The notes under the pieces are model-generated. The model ran no database searches. It saw only the letters and a list, made by a program, of their open reading frames with translations, and was not told the DNA's origin. DNA of 64,000 nucleotides, taken from Halopseudomonas nanhaiensis (lineage in GTDB: Bacteria; Pseudomonadota; Gammaproteobacteria; Pseudomonadales; Pseudomonadaceae). Made by a program: the position numbers and the translations under genes. The stretch is taken from NCBI RefSeq assembly GCF_020025155.1, contig NZ_CP073751.1, positions 2,731,167-2,795,166 on the forward strand, read 5' to 3'. Of this stretch, positions 16,401-26,191 are shown in pieces (within the stretch, counting starts at the first letter, position 1; the number at the start of each line of letters is the position of its first letter).

Positions 16401-17495
16401 ATGGATTCGTTAACGCAGGCGGTTCTCGGGGCTTCGGTTCAAGGCGCAGTGCTCGGCCGATTCCAGGGACGCAGGGCGCTGGTGTACGGCGCCCTGCTCG
16501 GCACACTGCCGGATATGGACGTACTGGTCGACTTCGGCGATGCAGTGGCGGACATGACCTACCATCGCGGCTTCAGTCACTCGGTATTCGTGCTGGGGAC
16601 GCTGGCGGTGCTGCTCACGTGGGTGACGAGGCGGCTGTTCCCTGACGCCCGCTATAGTGCCGGAAGGCTTTTCACCTGCATTGCGCTGGTATTGTTGACG
16701 CATGTATCGCTCGACGCATTCACCACCTACGGGACCCAGTTATTCTGGCCTCTGACCACCCCGCCGGTGGCGATTTCCAGTATTTTCATCATCGATCCGC
16801 TCTACACCGTCCCCTTGCTCGTCGCCGTTATTGCCGGTCTGTTGATCGGGCTCGGGCGCAGCGGCTTGCGATGGCAGTATGGTGCTCTCGCGCTCAGTAC
16901 GCTTTACCTGTTCAGCACCCTGGCAGGGAAGCACATGGCCGAGGATCGCCTTGAGCAGGCGCTAGCGCTTGCCGAGATCGAACCTGACCACGTGTTCAGC
17001 TCGCCGACGCCGTTCAATACGCTGCTGTGGCGCGTCGTGGCAGTCGATGGCGATGATTATTACGAAGGACTGGTCGGCTGGCTGGACGACGCACCCCCGC
17101 CGCTTGAACGCCTCCCTCGCCATGCAACCGATGGACAGCAAGCCTTGCTGACCTCGCCGCAACATCACAGACTGCGCTGGTTCACCCGCGACACCCTCCG
17201 CTATGACCTGATCGACAATCACTGGGTGGTCACGGACCTGCGCCTGGGCATGACCGGCTATCACCCGTTCCGCTTTGCCCTGGCCAGGGAAACGAAGGCA
17301 GGCGAGCGCCAGATCATTGCTGACACCGAGCACTGGCCTGTACCGGAGGCAGACTATAGCCGGCTGCGCGATCTCTGGAGACGCGCGATCGACCCGAGCT
17401 ATCGCCTCTCGCTTGCGGAGTTGGCGGCCGATCTGAACGCCGGCGCGGAGCCGAGTGGACTTCAGGGGCGCGCTTCGGGCTCGCCTCTGCAATAA
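16401..17495 (+). CDS. YdjM-like metal-dependent hydrolase (DUF457) membrane protein
   Basis: A 364-residue inner-membrane protein. The N-terminal part has the family motifs GTLPDMDVL, YHRGFSHSV and LTHVSLDAFTTYG, whose His and Asp residues probably bind metal. Several membrane segments lie within the first 190 residues, and a soluble C-terminal domain follows. Relatives include YdjM, an SOS-regulated protein of E. coli, but I see no LexA box here. The ATG at 16401 follows GGAGAGACAC. Its substrate is unknown. Confidence 0.85.
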   Translation: MDSLTQAVLGASVQGAVLGRFQGRRALVYGALLGTLPDMDVLVDFGDAVADMTYHRGFSHSVFVLGTLAVLLTWVTRRLFPDARYSAGRLFTCIALVLLTHVSLDAFTTYGTQLFWPLTTPPVAISSIFIIDPLYTVPLLVAVIAGLLIGLGRSGLRWQYGALALSTLYLFSTLAGKHMAEDRLEQALALAEIEPDHVFSSPTPFNTLLWRVVAVDGDDYYEGLVGWLDDAPPPLERLPRHATDGQQALLTSPQHHRLRWFTRDTLRYDLIDNHWVVTDLRLGMTGYHPFRFALARETKAGERQIIADTEHWPVPEADYSRLRDLWRRAIDPSYRLSLAELAADLNAGAEPSGLQGRASGSPLQ

Positions 17496-17525
17496 TAGGT
17501 GCGACTTTTTCCAGGCGCACCGATT

Positions 17526-18752
17526 ATGCCCGGCGATACCGCCCCGCCCTCTGTAACGCCCTCACGAACGCTGGCCATGTCAGCGGCGCTGATGGCGATC
17601 TTCACCACCATTTTCGCGAGCAACCTGCCAACGCCGTTGTATTCGTTCTGGCAGGCACAATGGGGCTTTTCTTCTGCGGCGCTGACCGGCGTCTTCTCGA
17701 TCTACGTCCTCGGCGTGGTGACCACGCTTCTTACGCTCGGCTCACTGTCTGACAAGCTCGGCCGGCGGCAGATGATGATACCGGGACTGTTGTTCATCCT
17801 GGCCGGCGGTGTGGCGTTCCTGCTGGCCGAAAGCATCGTCGGTCTGGGCGTCGCCCGGGTGCTGACCGGCGTCGGCACCGGTATCGTCACGGGGGCGGCG
17901 TCAGCGGCACTGGTGGAGCTGGAGCCCGATGGCAACTGGACCCGGGCCGCGACGCTTTCTGCGTTGTTCTTCACATTGGGGGCCTTCGCCGGGCCTACGG
18001 TCAGCTCGATGGCATTGCGCTTCGGCGCGGGAGCCGATGTCTGGCCGTTTTTCGTGGTGATCCTGCTCAGCGCCGGCGCGATCATCCTCATGCTCACCGC
18101 GCCCTGGCCCGCCGGCGTGGGCCAGCGCATGGAGGGCTTCAGCCTGCGAGCCTGGCGTCCGACTACCGTCAAGGTGCCCAGAGAACTGCTGGGTGCGTTC
18201 ATCTTCTGCGCTGCTGCAATCTGCCTGGCCTGGTCAACCGGCAGTCTGTACGCCTCGCTGGGCCCGTCACTCGCCCGCTATCTGGTGGGCATTGATGACC
18301 GGGCGATTGCCGGCTTGTTCGCCGCAGCCTGGCAGTTGGCCGCCGGGATGACGCAGTTCGCCTGCCAGCGCCAGCCGGTCAACCGGTTGCTGATCGCCGG
18401 TCCCGGCATGCTGATACTTGGCTTGGTGGCGATGGCCGGCGCGGTGCTCACCAGCTCGCCCTGGCTGTTCGCCCTGGCGACGCTGGGCACCGCGGTCGGT
18501 GCCGGCTGCACCGGGGTAGTGGCGGTCGCCTCAATCAGCAATGTTGCGCCACCCAATGAGCGCGGCAGCATCATCTCGGCCTTTTACCTCATGGCCTATC
18601 TGACCATGGCGACAGTCGTACTGAGCGTTGGCTTCGTCAGCGACCAGCTGGGCTTTGGCAAGACCGTGCTGGGCTTCACCGTATTGATCTCCATCGCAGC
18701 GGTCAGCCTGATGATCGTCGCCATCCGCAGCAAGCGCGCCTGGATCTGGTAA
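17526..18752 (+). CDS. Major facilitator superfamily transporter
   Basis: A 408-residue MFS protein with about twelve membrane helices. The loop between helices 2 and 3 is GSLSDKLGRRQMM, the MFS signature. It is a drug- or metabolite-exporter type; the substrate cannot be told. The ATG at 17526 is preferred to an upstream GTG because homology begins there and only 30 bases separate it from the previous stop. It ends one base before the convergent azlD stop. Confidence 0.87.
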   Translation: MPGDTAPPSVTPSRTLAMSAALMAIFTTIFASNLPTPLYSFWQAQWGFSSAALTGVFSIYVLGVVTTLLTLGSLSDKLGRRQMMIPGLLFILAGGVAFLLAESIVGLGVARVLTGVGTGIVTGAASAALVELEPDGNWTRAATLSALFFTLGAFAGPTVSSMALRFGAGADVWPFFVVILLSAGAIILMLTAPWPAGVGQRMEGFSLRAWRPTTVKVPRELLGAFIFCAAAICLAWSTGSLYASLGPSLARYLVGIDDRAIAGLFAAAWQLAAGMTQFACQRQPVNRLLIAGPGMLILGLVAMAGAVLTSSPWLFALATLGTAVGAGCTGVVAVASISNVAPPNERGSIISAFYLMAYLTMATVVLSVGFVSDQLGFGKTVLGFTVLISIAAVSLMIVAIRSKRAWIW

Positions 18753-18753
18753 G

Positions 18754-19080
18754 TCAGCCGCGCAGCCAGCGCCAGAGAAAAAAGAACACCATGCCGCCAG
18801 CGATGGTGGCCAGCAGATTACGCCATCTGGCGGCTATGACCACGGCCGCGAGACCGCCAATCAGGTAGGCATTGTCGAGGGACAAGCGCAGTGTCTGACC
18901 GTCAGGCATGACCATCGCCGGCACGATGATTGCGGTTAGCACCGCAACCGGGACAAAGGTGAGTGCCTGACTGACCCAGGGGTTGAAGCGTACGCGGTGA
19001 CCCACGGCGAACAGCGCATAGCGGATGGCGAAGGTGATCAGAGCCATGCCGCCGATCAACAACCATTCATATCCGCTCAT
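18754..19080 (-). CDS. azlD: Branched-chain amino acid export subunit AzlD
   Basis: A 108-residue membrane protein with about four helices, typical of AzlD, the small subunit that works with AzlC to export branched-chain amino acids. The motif [19 protein letters not shown] is characteristic. The start at 19080 follows GGGAGG and overlaps the azlC coding end by 14 bases, so the two are translationally coupled. A longer start at 19110 lacks a ribosome site. Confidence 0.88.
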   Translation of the reverse strand: MSGYEWLLIGGMALITFAIRYALFAVGHRVRFNPWVSQALTFVPVAVLTAIIVPAMVMPDGQTLRLSLDNAYLIGGLAAVVIAARWRNLLATIAGGMVFFFLWRWLRG

Positions 19081-19801
19081 CGAGCACCTCCCGATCGCTT
19101 GGCTTCCCACTCGCCAGCCGAGCAGCGACCATGCCTGCAGCCACCCCGCACAACGCAGCGAGCATCAGTCCCAGCTTGTAGGGAAGCGCGTGCCCTGCAA
19201 CCGCCACTGCACCAGCAACCAGCGCCGCAGCGATCATCGGACGACTGCGTAGCGACGGCACGACAATGCCTATGAACGTGGCGACCATGGCAAAATCCAG
19301 CCCCCACCCCGCCATGCCGGGTAGAGCGTGCCCCAGCATCACGCCGATCAGGGTGCAGGCCACCCAGTTGCTGTACATGGCAATGCATGAGCCAAGGAAG
19401 TACCACTGCCTGCTCTCGCCTTCTGCGGGATGAAGTATGAAATGCCGGTGTACCACGGCAAAGGTCTCATCGGTCAGCCAGAAGGCCAAAGGCACCCGCC
19501 AGCGCTGCGGGAGGTGACGCACGTAGGGCAGCAGGCTGGCACTGTAGAGCATGTGCCGCAGATTGACGATCAGGGTCGTCAGAAAGATCACGAAGAGGCC
19601 CGTACCCGATGCGATCAGGCCGATCGCAATGAATTGCGCGGAACCCGCGAATACCAGTGCCGACATTGCCAGGGTCGCCGCCACCGACAATCCTGACGAG
19701 GTTGCGAGCGTGCCGAAGATGATGCCGAACGGCAACGCGCCTACCAGCATGGGCAACGTATCGCGGGCGCCTGCGAGGGACTGGGTTAAGCGGGAGGACA
19801 T
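19067..19801 (-). CDS. azlC: Branched-chain amino acid exporter AzlC
   Basis: A 244-residue membrane protein of the AzlC/YgaZ family. [11 protein letters not shown] and [15 protein letters not shown] are family hallmarks, and [13 protein letters not shown] is the conserved inner loop. With AzlD it forms a valine/leucine/isoleucine-type exporter. It precedes azlD with overlapping ends. No Lrp-type regulator is beside it. Confidence 0.92.
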   Translation of the reverse strand: MSSRLTQSLAGARDTLPMLVGALPFGIIFGTLATSSGLSVAATLAMSALVFAGSAQFIAIGLIASGTGLFVIFLTTLIVNLRHMLYSASLLPYVRHLPQRWRVPLAFWLTDETFAVVHRHFILHPAEGESRQWYFLGSCIAMYSNWVACTLIGVMLGHALPGMAGWGLDFAMVATFIGIVVPSLRSRPMIAAALVAGAVAVAGHALPYKLGLMLAALCGVAAGMVAARLASGKPSDREVLDERI

Positions 19802-19881
19802 GATCTGCTGACCTGGAAAAGGTCGGTCACGCTACCAGCCGGGAATGAGGCCGAGCAAGATACAGTTACCGGATAACAGCA

Positions 19882-22800
19882 CTAATGAAGGGTGACGTAG
19901 CGGCTGATCAACGCACGCAGCGCCGCCGGTTTGACCGGCTTGGACAAATAGTCCAGCCCGGCCAGGCGAATACGCGTGATCAGCTCGCTGCGACCGTCGG
20001 CGCTGATGACCACGCCCGGCAGGTCGTGCCCCAGTTGCTCTCGTAGCCACTGCATCAGATCGGTACCGGTATCGCCCCCGTCCAGGTGATAGTCGACCAG
20101 CACCAGCTGTGGCACGAAGCCCTTGTCCAGCAGCGCTGCCACATCGGCGCGATCACGGGCAATCGCCACATGGCACTGCCAGCGCCCGAGCAGGCTGTTC
20201 ATGCCGGTGAGAATGTTCGGTTCATTGTCGATGCACAGAACCTGTGCGCCGACCAGCGCGGGAGCTGGCTGCGCGGCTGCCTGCCTGGCCGGACGCTGAC
20301 CAAACTGTGCTATCGGCAGCGTGACACTGAATACCGAGCCGCGTCCCGGCCAGGACCGCACGTTCAACTCGTGGCCGAGTACCCGGCACAAGCCATCGGC
20401 GATCGCCAGGCCAAGGCCGAGGCCTTTTTCGGCCTGGGTGCGATGGCTGTCCAGCCGCTGGAACTCCTCGAAAATCACCTGCAACTTGTCCCGCGGAATT
20501 CCCGGTCCCTGATCCCACACTTCGATGCGAACCCGATTGTCGGCCCGTCGAACACCGAGCACCACGCGAGACCGCCCGGCATAGCGAAACGCGTTGGTGA
20601 GGAAGTTCTGCAAGATGCGGCGAAGCAGCCGCATGTCGCTACGCGCCCGCAGACGCGAACCGTGTACCCGCAGGTCAACCTTCTGTTCAGCCGCCAGCGC
20701 GCCGAATTCCACGCGCAATGGCTCGAACAGCTCTTCCAGGGGGAAGTCACTCCATTCCGGTTTGATCCGGCCGGCTTCCAGCCGCGAAATATCGAGCAGA
20801 TCCGATATCAGGTCTTCTGCCGAGCGCAGCGATGTATCCAAATGCTGCACCAGTTCCTCAGCGTCCGGCGGCAGATTCGGCTGGTGTGCCAGCGACGCCG
20901 AGAACAGCCGCGCCGCGTTGAGCGGCTGCATCAGATCGTGACTGACCGCGGTGAGAAAGCGGCTCTTGGATTGCGCAGTGCGCTCGGTCTGAGCCTGTGC
21001 GCGCAGCAGCGCCTGGTTCAGTTCCGACAGTTCGTGGGTACGCTCGGCAACCCGCTGCTCAAGGCCTTCGTTGGATTCCTTGAGCGCCTGCTCCGCTTCG
21101 CGAAACGCGGTGATGTCGGTGAAGCTCATGACAAAACCGCCTCCAGGCATCGGATTACCGATGATCTCTATCACCCGGCCGTTGGGGAACAGGCGCTCGG
21201 AGCGATGCGCGGTGCCGTGCTTCATCCAGGTGATGCGCTTATCGACGTGGGTCTGTGGGTCACCCGGGCCGCAGAGCCCGCGCTGGGCATTGCAGAGGAT
21301 GATGTCGGCCACCGGCCGGCCGATCGCGATGAGGCCTTCGGGGTACTCGAACATGTCCAGGTAGCGGCGGTTCCAGGCTACCAGCCGAAGCTCCTTGTCC
21401 ACCACGCTGATGCCCTGGGTGATATTCTCGATCGCTCCCTGCAACAGGCCCCGGTTGAACTGCAGCACCTCGGAGGCTTCGTCGACGATGCGTACCACGT
21501 CGTCGAAGTGCATGTCCCGTCCTTCGATTGCCGCCTTTACCACCACCCGGGCCGACGACGCTCCCAGGACCCCCGCCAGCAGACGTTCGGTATGACTTAT
21601 CCAGCCGCTGTTTGCAGCCTGACTGGTGGAGAAACTGGCCCCCTGCACCTCGGCGTAGCGACGAAAGGCGGCCTGCGCACGCTCTTCACCCACGAACCGA
21701 GAGGCCAGAGCCAGAAGATCTTCGACCATCACCCAAAGCAACGCTCGACTGGGCCCGTCGGCCGCGTGCTGACCGTCCTGGCTGACGAACCGGCTGGCCT
21801 GCCAATGCTCGAGCACGCGGGTACGACTGCCCTGCGACACCACCACGAAGAACATCGCATTACAGGCCAGCGCGATCAGGCTGCCAAGGGTGATGGCATC
21901 CACTGGCAGGCCGAATGAATTGGCGTGCAGCGCCTCGATGCCGGGCCAGCCGTACAGATTCCAGCCCATTCCGTTGCCGACCAGTGGCAGGATGAGCAGA
22001 TAGAGCCACAGGGTGATCCCGACACCGAGCCCGGCGAACACGCCGGAGCGATTGGCCTGCTTCCAGAACAACGCACCGAACATCGCCGGTGCCAGCTGAG
22101 CAATCGCAGCGAAGGCCAACTGGCCGATGTTGGCCAGGCTTCCCGCCGATCCGATAAGCCGGTAGACCACGTAGGCAAGCAGCAGGATCACCAGAATGCT
22201 GGTGCGCCGTACGTTGAGCAGCCATCCGCGAAACTCCTCATAGGAGTGTTCCGGCCTGTTTTTGCTGCGCAGCAGAAGCGGCAGCACCACATCGTTGGAG
22301 ACCATGGTACTCAGAGCTATGGCCGCGACGATCACCATGCCCGTGGCAGCCGACGCACCGCCCAGAAAAGCCAGCAGCGCCAGAATGGGATGTCCCTCGA
22401 GCAGCGGGATGCTGATGACGTAGGAGTCCGGACTGGTTGCCGGGCCCAGCGTCATCTGCCCGGCCAGGCTGATCGGTATGACGAACAGGCCAGCCAGTAC
22501 CAGATACGCAGGAAATACCCATCGCGCCAGGCGTAGGTCACCCGGCTCGTTGTTCTCCACCACGGTGACCTGAAACTGGCGGGGCAGACACAGAAAGGCC
22601 AGCACCGCGATGAAGGTCTGAAACAACAGGCTGGTCAGGTGCGTCTGTCGCTCCCAGTAGTCTGCCAGCTCGGCACTGGATCTGGCGCGCTCCACCAGGT
22701 CGGCGAATCCGCCGAACAGACCGAAGGTGACAAACGCGCCGACCGCCAGGAAGGCCAGCAGCTTGACCAGCGACTCGAACGCGATCGCCAGCATCATGCC

Positions 22801-23394
22801 GCGGTGGTGCTCAGTCGCATCCAGGCTGCGCGTGCCAAAGAGAATAGTGAACAGTGCCAGCACGAGCGTGACGATCAGGGCGGTGTCTTCTGCGCCGGTC
22901 GCCTCATCCGCCGGAAAGCCCTGCAGGACCCCGGGCGCGCTGAGCAGGCTGTAGCCCAGCACGATACCCTTGAGCTGCAGCGCAATGTAGGGCAGCACGC
23001 TGACCAGGCATAGCAGCGTCACGGCGACAGCCAGTGCCTGGGACTTGCCGTAACGAGAGGCGATGAAGTCGGCGATCGAGGTGATGTTTTCCTGCTTGCT
23101 GATGGCGATCATGCGCGCGTAGAGCCGCCAGCCGAACAGGAACAGAATCACCGGGCCAAGGTAGATCGGAAGAAAGCCCCATAACTGGCCGGAGGCCATG
23201 CCGACCGCACCGAAGAATGTCCAGCTGGTACACCACACCGCCAGTGAGAGGCTGTAGATCCAGACGCGCAGGCGCGGGTTGAATTCAGTGGTTCGGCGGT
23301 CTCCCCAGAAAGCGATCGCGAACAGCACTGCCATGTAGAAAATGAAGACACTGGCGACCAGGCCGCCGGAGAGGGTCATGTTCAGCCCGAGCAT
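19882..23394 (-). CDS. mxtR: Sodium:solute symporter-histidine kinase-receiver hybrid (MxtR/CrbS type)
   Basis: A 1170-residue hybrid sensor. The first 500 or so residues are an SSS (SLC5) transporter-like domain with about 13 helices. A STAC-like linker (ASRFVGEERAQAAFRRYAEVQG) and a PAS domain around 640-750 follow. The kinase H-box FLTAVSHDLMQPLNAAR has His819, and the ATPase G-box GLGLGLAIADGL follows. The C-terminal receiver has Asp1101 (LVLVDYHLDGG). Such proteins couple solute sensing to phosphorelay; in Pseudomonas MxtR/CrbS acts with ErdR/CrbR to switch on acetate and ethanol use. The partner regulator erdR lies just upstream here, whereas in P. aeruginosa the two genes are far apart. 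Confidence 0.88.
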   Translation of the reverse strand: MLGLNMTLSGGLVASVFIFYMAVLFAIAFWGDRRTTEFNPRLRVWIYSLSLAVWCTSWTFFGAVGMASGQLWGFLPIYLGPVILFLFGWRLYARMIAISKQENITSIADFIASRYGKSQALAVAVTLLCLVSVLPYIALQLKGIVLGYSLLSAPGVLQGFPADEATGAEDTALIVTLVLALFTILFGTRSLDATEHHRGMMLAIAFESLVKLLAFLAVGAFVTFGLFGGFADLVERARSSAELADYWERQTHLTSLLFQTFIAVLAFLCLPRQFQVTVVENNEPGDLRLARWVFPAYLVLAGLFVIPISLAGQMTLGPATSPDSYVISIPLLEGHPILALLAFLGGASAATGMVIVAAIALSTMVSNDVVLPLLLRSKNRPEHSYEEFRGWLLNVRRTSILVILLLAYVVYRLIGSAGSLANIGQLAFAAIAQLAPAMFGALFWKQANRSGVFAGLGVGITLWLYLLILPLVGNGMGWNLYGWPGIEALHANSFGLPVDAITLGSLIALACNAMFFVVVSQGSRTRVLEHWQASRFVSQDGQHAADGPSRALLWVMVEDLLALASRFVGEERAQAAFRRYAEVQGASFSTSQAANSGWISHTERLLAGVLGASSARVVVKAAIEGRDMHFDDVVRIVDEASEVLQFNRGLLQGAIENITQGISVVDKELRLVAWNRRYLDMFEYPEGLIAIGRPVADIILCNAQRGLCGPGDPQTHVDKRITWMKHGTAHRSERLFPNGRVIEIIGNPMPGGGFVMSFTDITAFREAEQALKESNEGLEQRVAERTHELSELNQALLRAQAQTERTAQSKSRFLTAVSHDLMQPLNAARLFSASLAHQPNLPPDAEELVQHLDTSLRSAEDLISDLLDISRLEAGRIKPEWSDFPLEELFEPLRVEFGALAAEQKVDLRVHGSRLRARSDMRLLRRILQNFLTNAFRYAGRSRVVLGVRRADNRVRIEVWDQGPGIPRDKLQVIFEEFQRLDSHRTQAEKGLGLGLAIADGLCRVLGHELNVRSWPGRGSVFSVTLPIAQFGQRPARQAAAQPAPALVGAQVLCIDNEPNILTGMNSLLGRWQCHVAIARDRADVAALLDKGFVPQLVLVDYHLDGGDTGTDLMQWLREQLGHDLPGVVISADGRSELITRIRLAGLDYLSKPVKPAALRALISRYVTLH

Positions 23395-23468
23395 CCAGGA
23401 TCAAAGCGCCAGTCTGGCAAAGCGAGGCGGCTTTGCCCAGAGCGTCGCGCTAATACCTAAGTCGAACA

Positions 23469-23837
23469 TCAGCCTGCCAGGACCAGACCCCAGACAACGG
23501 CAATGATGATCAGGCTGATCATCTGTGCGGCGCTGCCCATGTCCTTCGACGCCTTGGAGAGAGGATGACGCTCGAGCGAGATGCGGTCGATTGCGGCCTC
23601 GATCGCCGAGTTGAGCAGCTCGACCACCAGCGAGAACAGCACGCAGGCAATCAGCAGCGCGCGTTCCAGCGGGCTGACCGGCACTACGAAGGCCAGCGGG
23701 ACCAGCACCATGGCAAGCCATACCAGCTGACGAAAGGCAGCTTCGCCGCGGTAGGCCACGATCAGACCGTCCCAGGAATACCCCATGGCGCGCCAGATTC
23801 GGCGCACCCCGGTAACGCCCTTGTGGGGGTTTTCCAT
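23469..23837 (-). CDS. dgkA: Diacylglycerol kinase DgkA
   Basis: A 122-residue integral membrane kinase that phosphorylates diacylglycerol released by periplasmic glucan or envelope synthesis. Three helices and the signature VELLNSAIEAAIDRIS are present. The ATG at 23837 gives the usual family length; a longer frame would need a TTG at 23870 overlapping the erdR stop. It is 29 bases after erdR, the same neighbour as in P. aeruginosa (PA3603-PA3604). Confidence 0.93.
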   Translation of the reverse strand: MENPHKGVTGVRRIWRAMGYSWDGLIVAYRGEAAFRQLVWLAMVLVPLAFVVPVSPLERALLIACVLFSLVVELLNSAIEAAIDRISLERHPLSKASKDMGSAAQMISLIIIAVVWGLVLAG

Positions 23838-23866
23838 TACATCGACTCGCTCGGCCGGTTGTTTGA

Positions 23867-24523
23867 TCAATGCACTGCCCTCGCCAGCTCCATGTGCTGC
23901 AGGGCAAGCGCAGCCTGGGTGCGCGTACGCACACCCAGTTTGCGAAAGATGGCCGTAACGTGGGCCTTCACGGTCGCCTCAGACACACTGAGTTCGTAGG
24001 CAATCTGTTTGTTCAGAAGGCCATCGCAGACCATGGTCAGTACGCGAAACTGCTGCGGCGTCAGGCTGGCAAGCTGAGCGCTGATTTCCTGCTCGTCGTC
24101 CGACAGCGGGCCGGCGGCGTCGGCTTCATTCGGCCAGCTCACCCCGCCGTCAAGCACCTCGCGCACGGCCAGCTGGATGCCTTCAAGTGACGAGGACTTG
24201 GGAATGAAGCCGCTGGCGCCAAAATCGCGGGCCCGTTGGTAAACCGCGGGCTCCTCCAGTGCGGAAATGACCACCACCGGAACCTGCGGATACTGCCCGC
24301 GAATCAACACGAGCCCGGAAAAGCCGTAGGCCCCGGGCATATTCAGATCCAGCAGCACCAGATCCCAATCGCTGCGCTGATCCAACAGCGTCTGCAACTC
24401 GCTGATGCTTCCCGCCTCCGTCAGCGTGGTCGCGGCGTCCAGTCCGGTGCTCAATGCCTGGCGCAGAGCACTGCGAAACAATGGGTGATCGTCCGCGATC
24501 AAAATCTCATAGGTCTCGCCCAT
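23867..24523 (-). CDS. erdR: LuxR-family response regulator ErdR/CrbR
   Basis: A 218-residue NarL/FixJ-type regulator. The receiver has DD at residues 11-12, phospho-acceptor Asp59 (LVLLDLNMPG) and the lysine of FIPKSSS. The C-terminal LuxR helix-turn-helix reads LTPQQFRVLTMVCDGLLNKQ and then SEATVKAHVTAIFRKLGV. ErdR is known to control ethanol oxidation and acetyl-CoA synthetase genes in Pseudomonas. The start at 24523 is chosen because receiver homology starts at once; the longer frame to 24598 has no ribosome site. The probable cognate sensor, mxtR, lies two genes downstream. Confidence 0.88.
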   Translation of the reverse strand: MGETYEILIADDHPLFRSALRQALSTGLDAATTLTEAGSISELQTLLDQRSDWDLVLLDLNMPGAYGFSGLVLIRGQYPQVPVVVISALEEPAVYQRARDFGASGFIPKSSSLEGIQLAVREVLDGGVSWPNEADAAGPLSDDEQEISAQLASLTPQQFRVLTMVCDGLLNKQIAYELSVSEATVKAHVTAIFRKLGVRTRTQAALALQHMELARAVH

Positions 24524-24727
24524 GCCTTGTTTCCCGACTCGAATGTTATTTTTATGAGACAAATTGGTGTTTCGGGTACAGCCTTCGAAGCGTGCCATTC
24601 AAGACCCCTCACGTCAATTTACTTCGCGAGCATCTTGCTCTTGCACACAGAAAACAGCGGCGACTGTATCTGTCTGGCGTAGACGGCAACGCGCATAATG
24701 GCCGGCTGTTTCCAACCCGGACGTAAC

Positions 24728-25657
24728 ATGAATCTGCGAGCCTACCGCGCCGACGCGCTGATGATCCTCACTGCCCTCATCTGGGGCAGCACCTTCATTG
24801 CCCAGACTCTCGGGATGGAGCACATCGGCCCGTTCCTCTACACCGGGCTGCGCTTTCTGCTCGGTGCACTGGCCGTGCTGCCACTGGTGCTGTGGGTACG
24901 CCCCGGCGGCGGCGTACAAACCGGCGGATTCAGCCGGTCGATGCTTGGCGGCAGCCTTGTACTGGGTCTGGTTCTGACGCTGGGCATCAATCTGCAGCAG
25001 ATCGGCCTGATGTTCACCAGTGTCACCAATTCCGGCTTCATTACCGGCCTGTACGTCATCCTGGTTCCGGTATTCGGTTTGCTGATAGGCATGCGCACAG
25101 GCTCGGGTACCTGGGTGGGGGCGTTGCTGGCGCTCATCGGCATGCTCATGCTCAGCATCAACGAGCATTACAAGGTCGCGTCCGGCGACTGGCTGCAACT
25201 GTTGGGCGCGTGCTGCTGGGCGGTGCATGTGTTACTGGTAGGCGCATTGGCCAGTCGCTTCGATGCCATCAAGGTGGCCTTCGTACAGTTCGTGGTATGC
25301 GCAGTCATCAGTCTGATGCTGGCCGTCACCTTCGAGGAGATCAGCTGGACAGCAATACAACTGTCGCTTCCTGCCGTTCTGTATGGGGGGCTCCTGGCTG
25401 TTGGCGTCGGCTTCACGCTACAGGTCGTTGCGCAGAAGGATGCGATCACGTCACACGCTGCGGTGATACTCAGTCTCGAGGCGGTGTTCGCGGCGCTGTT
25501 CGCCTGGCTGATCCTCGATGAAACCATCAGCCTGCGTGGCCTGTTCGGTTGTGTGCTGATGCTGGCGGGGATGCTGGTTGCTCAGCTGGTGCCGCTGTAC
25601 GTGGAAAAGCGTCGGCAGGTGGTGCCAGTGCAACAGGAACCGGCCGGCCACCACTGA
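24728..25657 (+). CDS. EamA/DMT-family transporter
   Basis: A 309-residue drug/metabolite exporter with ten helices in two EamA repeats. The first begins ADALMILTALIWGSTFI and the second at about residue 155 (WLQLLGACCWAVHV). Substrate unknown; relatives move amino acids or metabolites. The ATG at 24728 matches the usual family start; another ATG at 24698 adds ten residues. It is divergent from erdR. Confidence 0.88.
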   Translation: MNLRAYRADALMILTALIWGSTFIAQTLGMEHIGPFLYTGLRFLLGALAVLPLVLWVRPGGGVQTGGFSRSMLGGSLVLGLVLTLGINLQQIGLMFTSVTNSGFITGLYVILVPVFGLLIGMRTGSGTWVGALLALIGMLMLSINEHYKVASGDWLQLLGACCWAVHVLLVGALASRFDAIKVAFVQFVVCAVISLMLAVTFEEISWTAIQLSLPAVLYGGLLAVGVGFTLQVVAQKDAITSHAAVILSLEAVFAALFAWLILDETISLRGLFGCVLMLAGMLVAQLVPLYVEKRRQVVPVQQEPAGHH

Positions 25658-25718
25658 TAGCGAACCACGCCGCGGCAGTGGAGTCTCACATCGTGTACAC
25701 GTCACCTGGAGAGAATTC

Positions 25719-26117
25719 ATGCGCTTACCGCTGCTGGTCCTGACTATGCTGCTCGCGACATCGCTGTCTGCCGCATCCCTGCGCGAAGCGCAACTGGAGC
25801 AGACGCTGCAGAACGTCGCCGAGCAGAACAACAGGGACCGGCCACGCCAGATGAACGAGCAGATCACCGACGAAGGGTTGACCGTGAGCGGCACGGAACT
25901 GATCAACTTTCTATCCGTTGCACCTGACTACGCCGAGCAGTTGCAGGCGGACCCTCTGGTGGTCAGGACTCAGCTACAAGCGAGTGTCTGTGCCGATCAG
26001 CGCTTACGTCGGCTGATGGACATGGGCGCCACGCTCAGCTATCACTTCGTGCTCACTGGCAGCACCCAGCCGGTGCTGACCCAAAGCTTCATTGCCGAGC
26101 ATTGCCAGCAACTCTGA
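25719..26117 (+). CDS. Small exported protein of the PA3611 (quorum-sensing-regulated virulence factor) family
   Basis: A 132-residue secreted or periplasmic protein. It has a clear signal peptide (MRLPLLVLTMLLATSLSAAS). The mature part includes LREAQLEQTLQNVAEQNN and two cysteines, in ASVCADQRL and AEHCQQL, which could form a disulfide. It resembles PA3611 of P. aeruginosa, a small protein described as quorum-sensing regulated, of unknown biochemical role. The ATG at 25719 has GGAGAG before it. It lies between a DMT exporter and a beta-CASP hydrolase, which do not explain it. Confidence 0.78.
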   Translation: MRLPLLVLTMLLATSLSAASLREAQLEQTLQNVAEQNNRDRPRQMNEQITDEGLTVSGTELINFLSVAPDYAEQLQADPLVVRTQLQASVCADQRLRRLMDMGATLSYHFVLTGSTQPVLTQSFIAEHCQQL

Positions 26118-26191
26118 TCCATCCCTGATCCAGGTCAGCGAAACGGGCAGCCGGAGCGGCAATACTGTCGCTTCTGCTCAGGGAGATGCCC

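Noticed and set aside
20086..21918. A 610-codon reading frame on the plus strand
   Set aside because: It lies wholly opposite the MxtR-type kinase gene, whose domains are unmistakable. Long antisense frames are expected in GC-rich DNA, and its product has no recognisable motif.
23401..23934. A 177-codon minus-strand frame overlapping dgkA and the end of erdR
   Set aside because: It is a same-strand frame shift shadow of dgkA and erdR, both of which are well supported.
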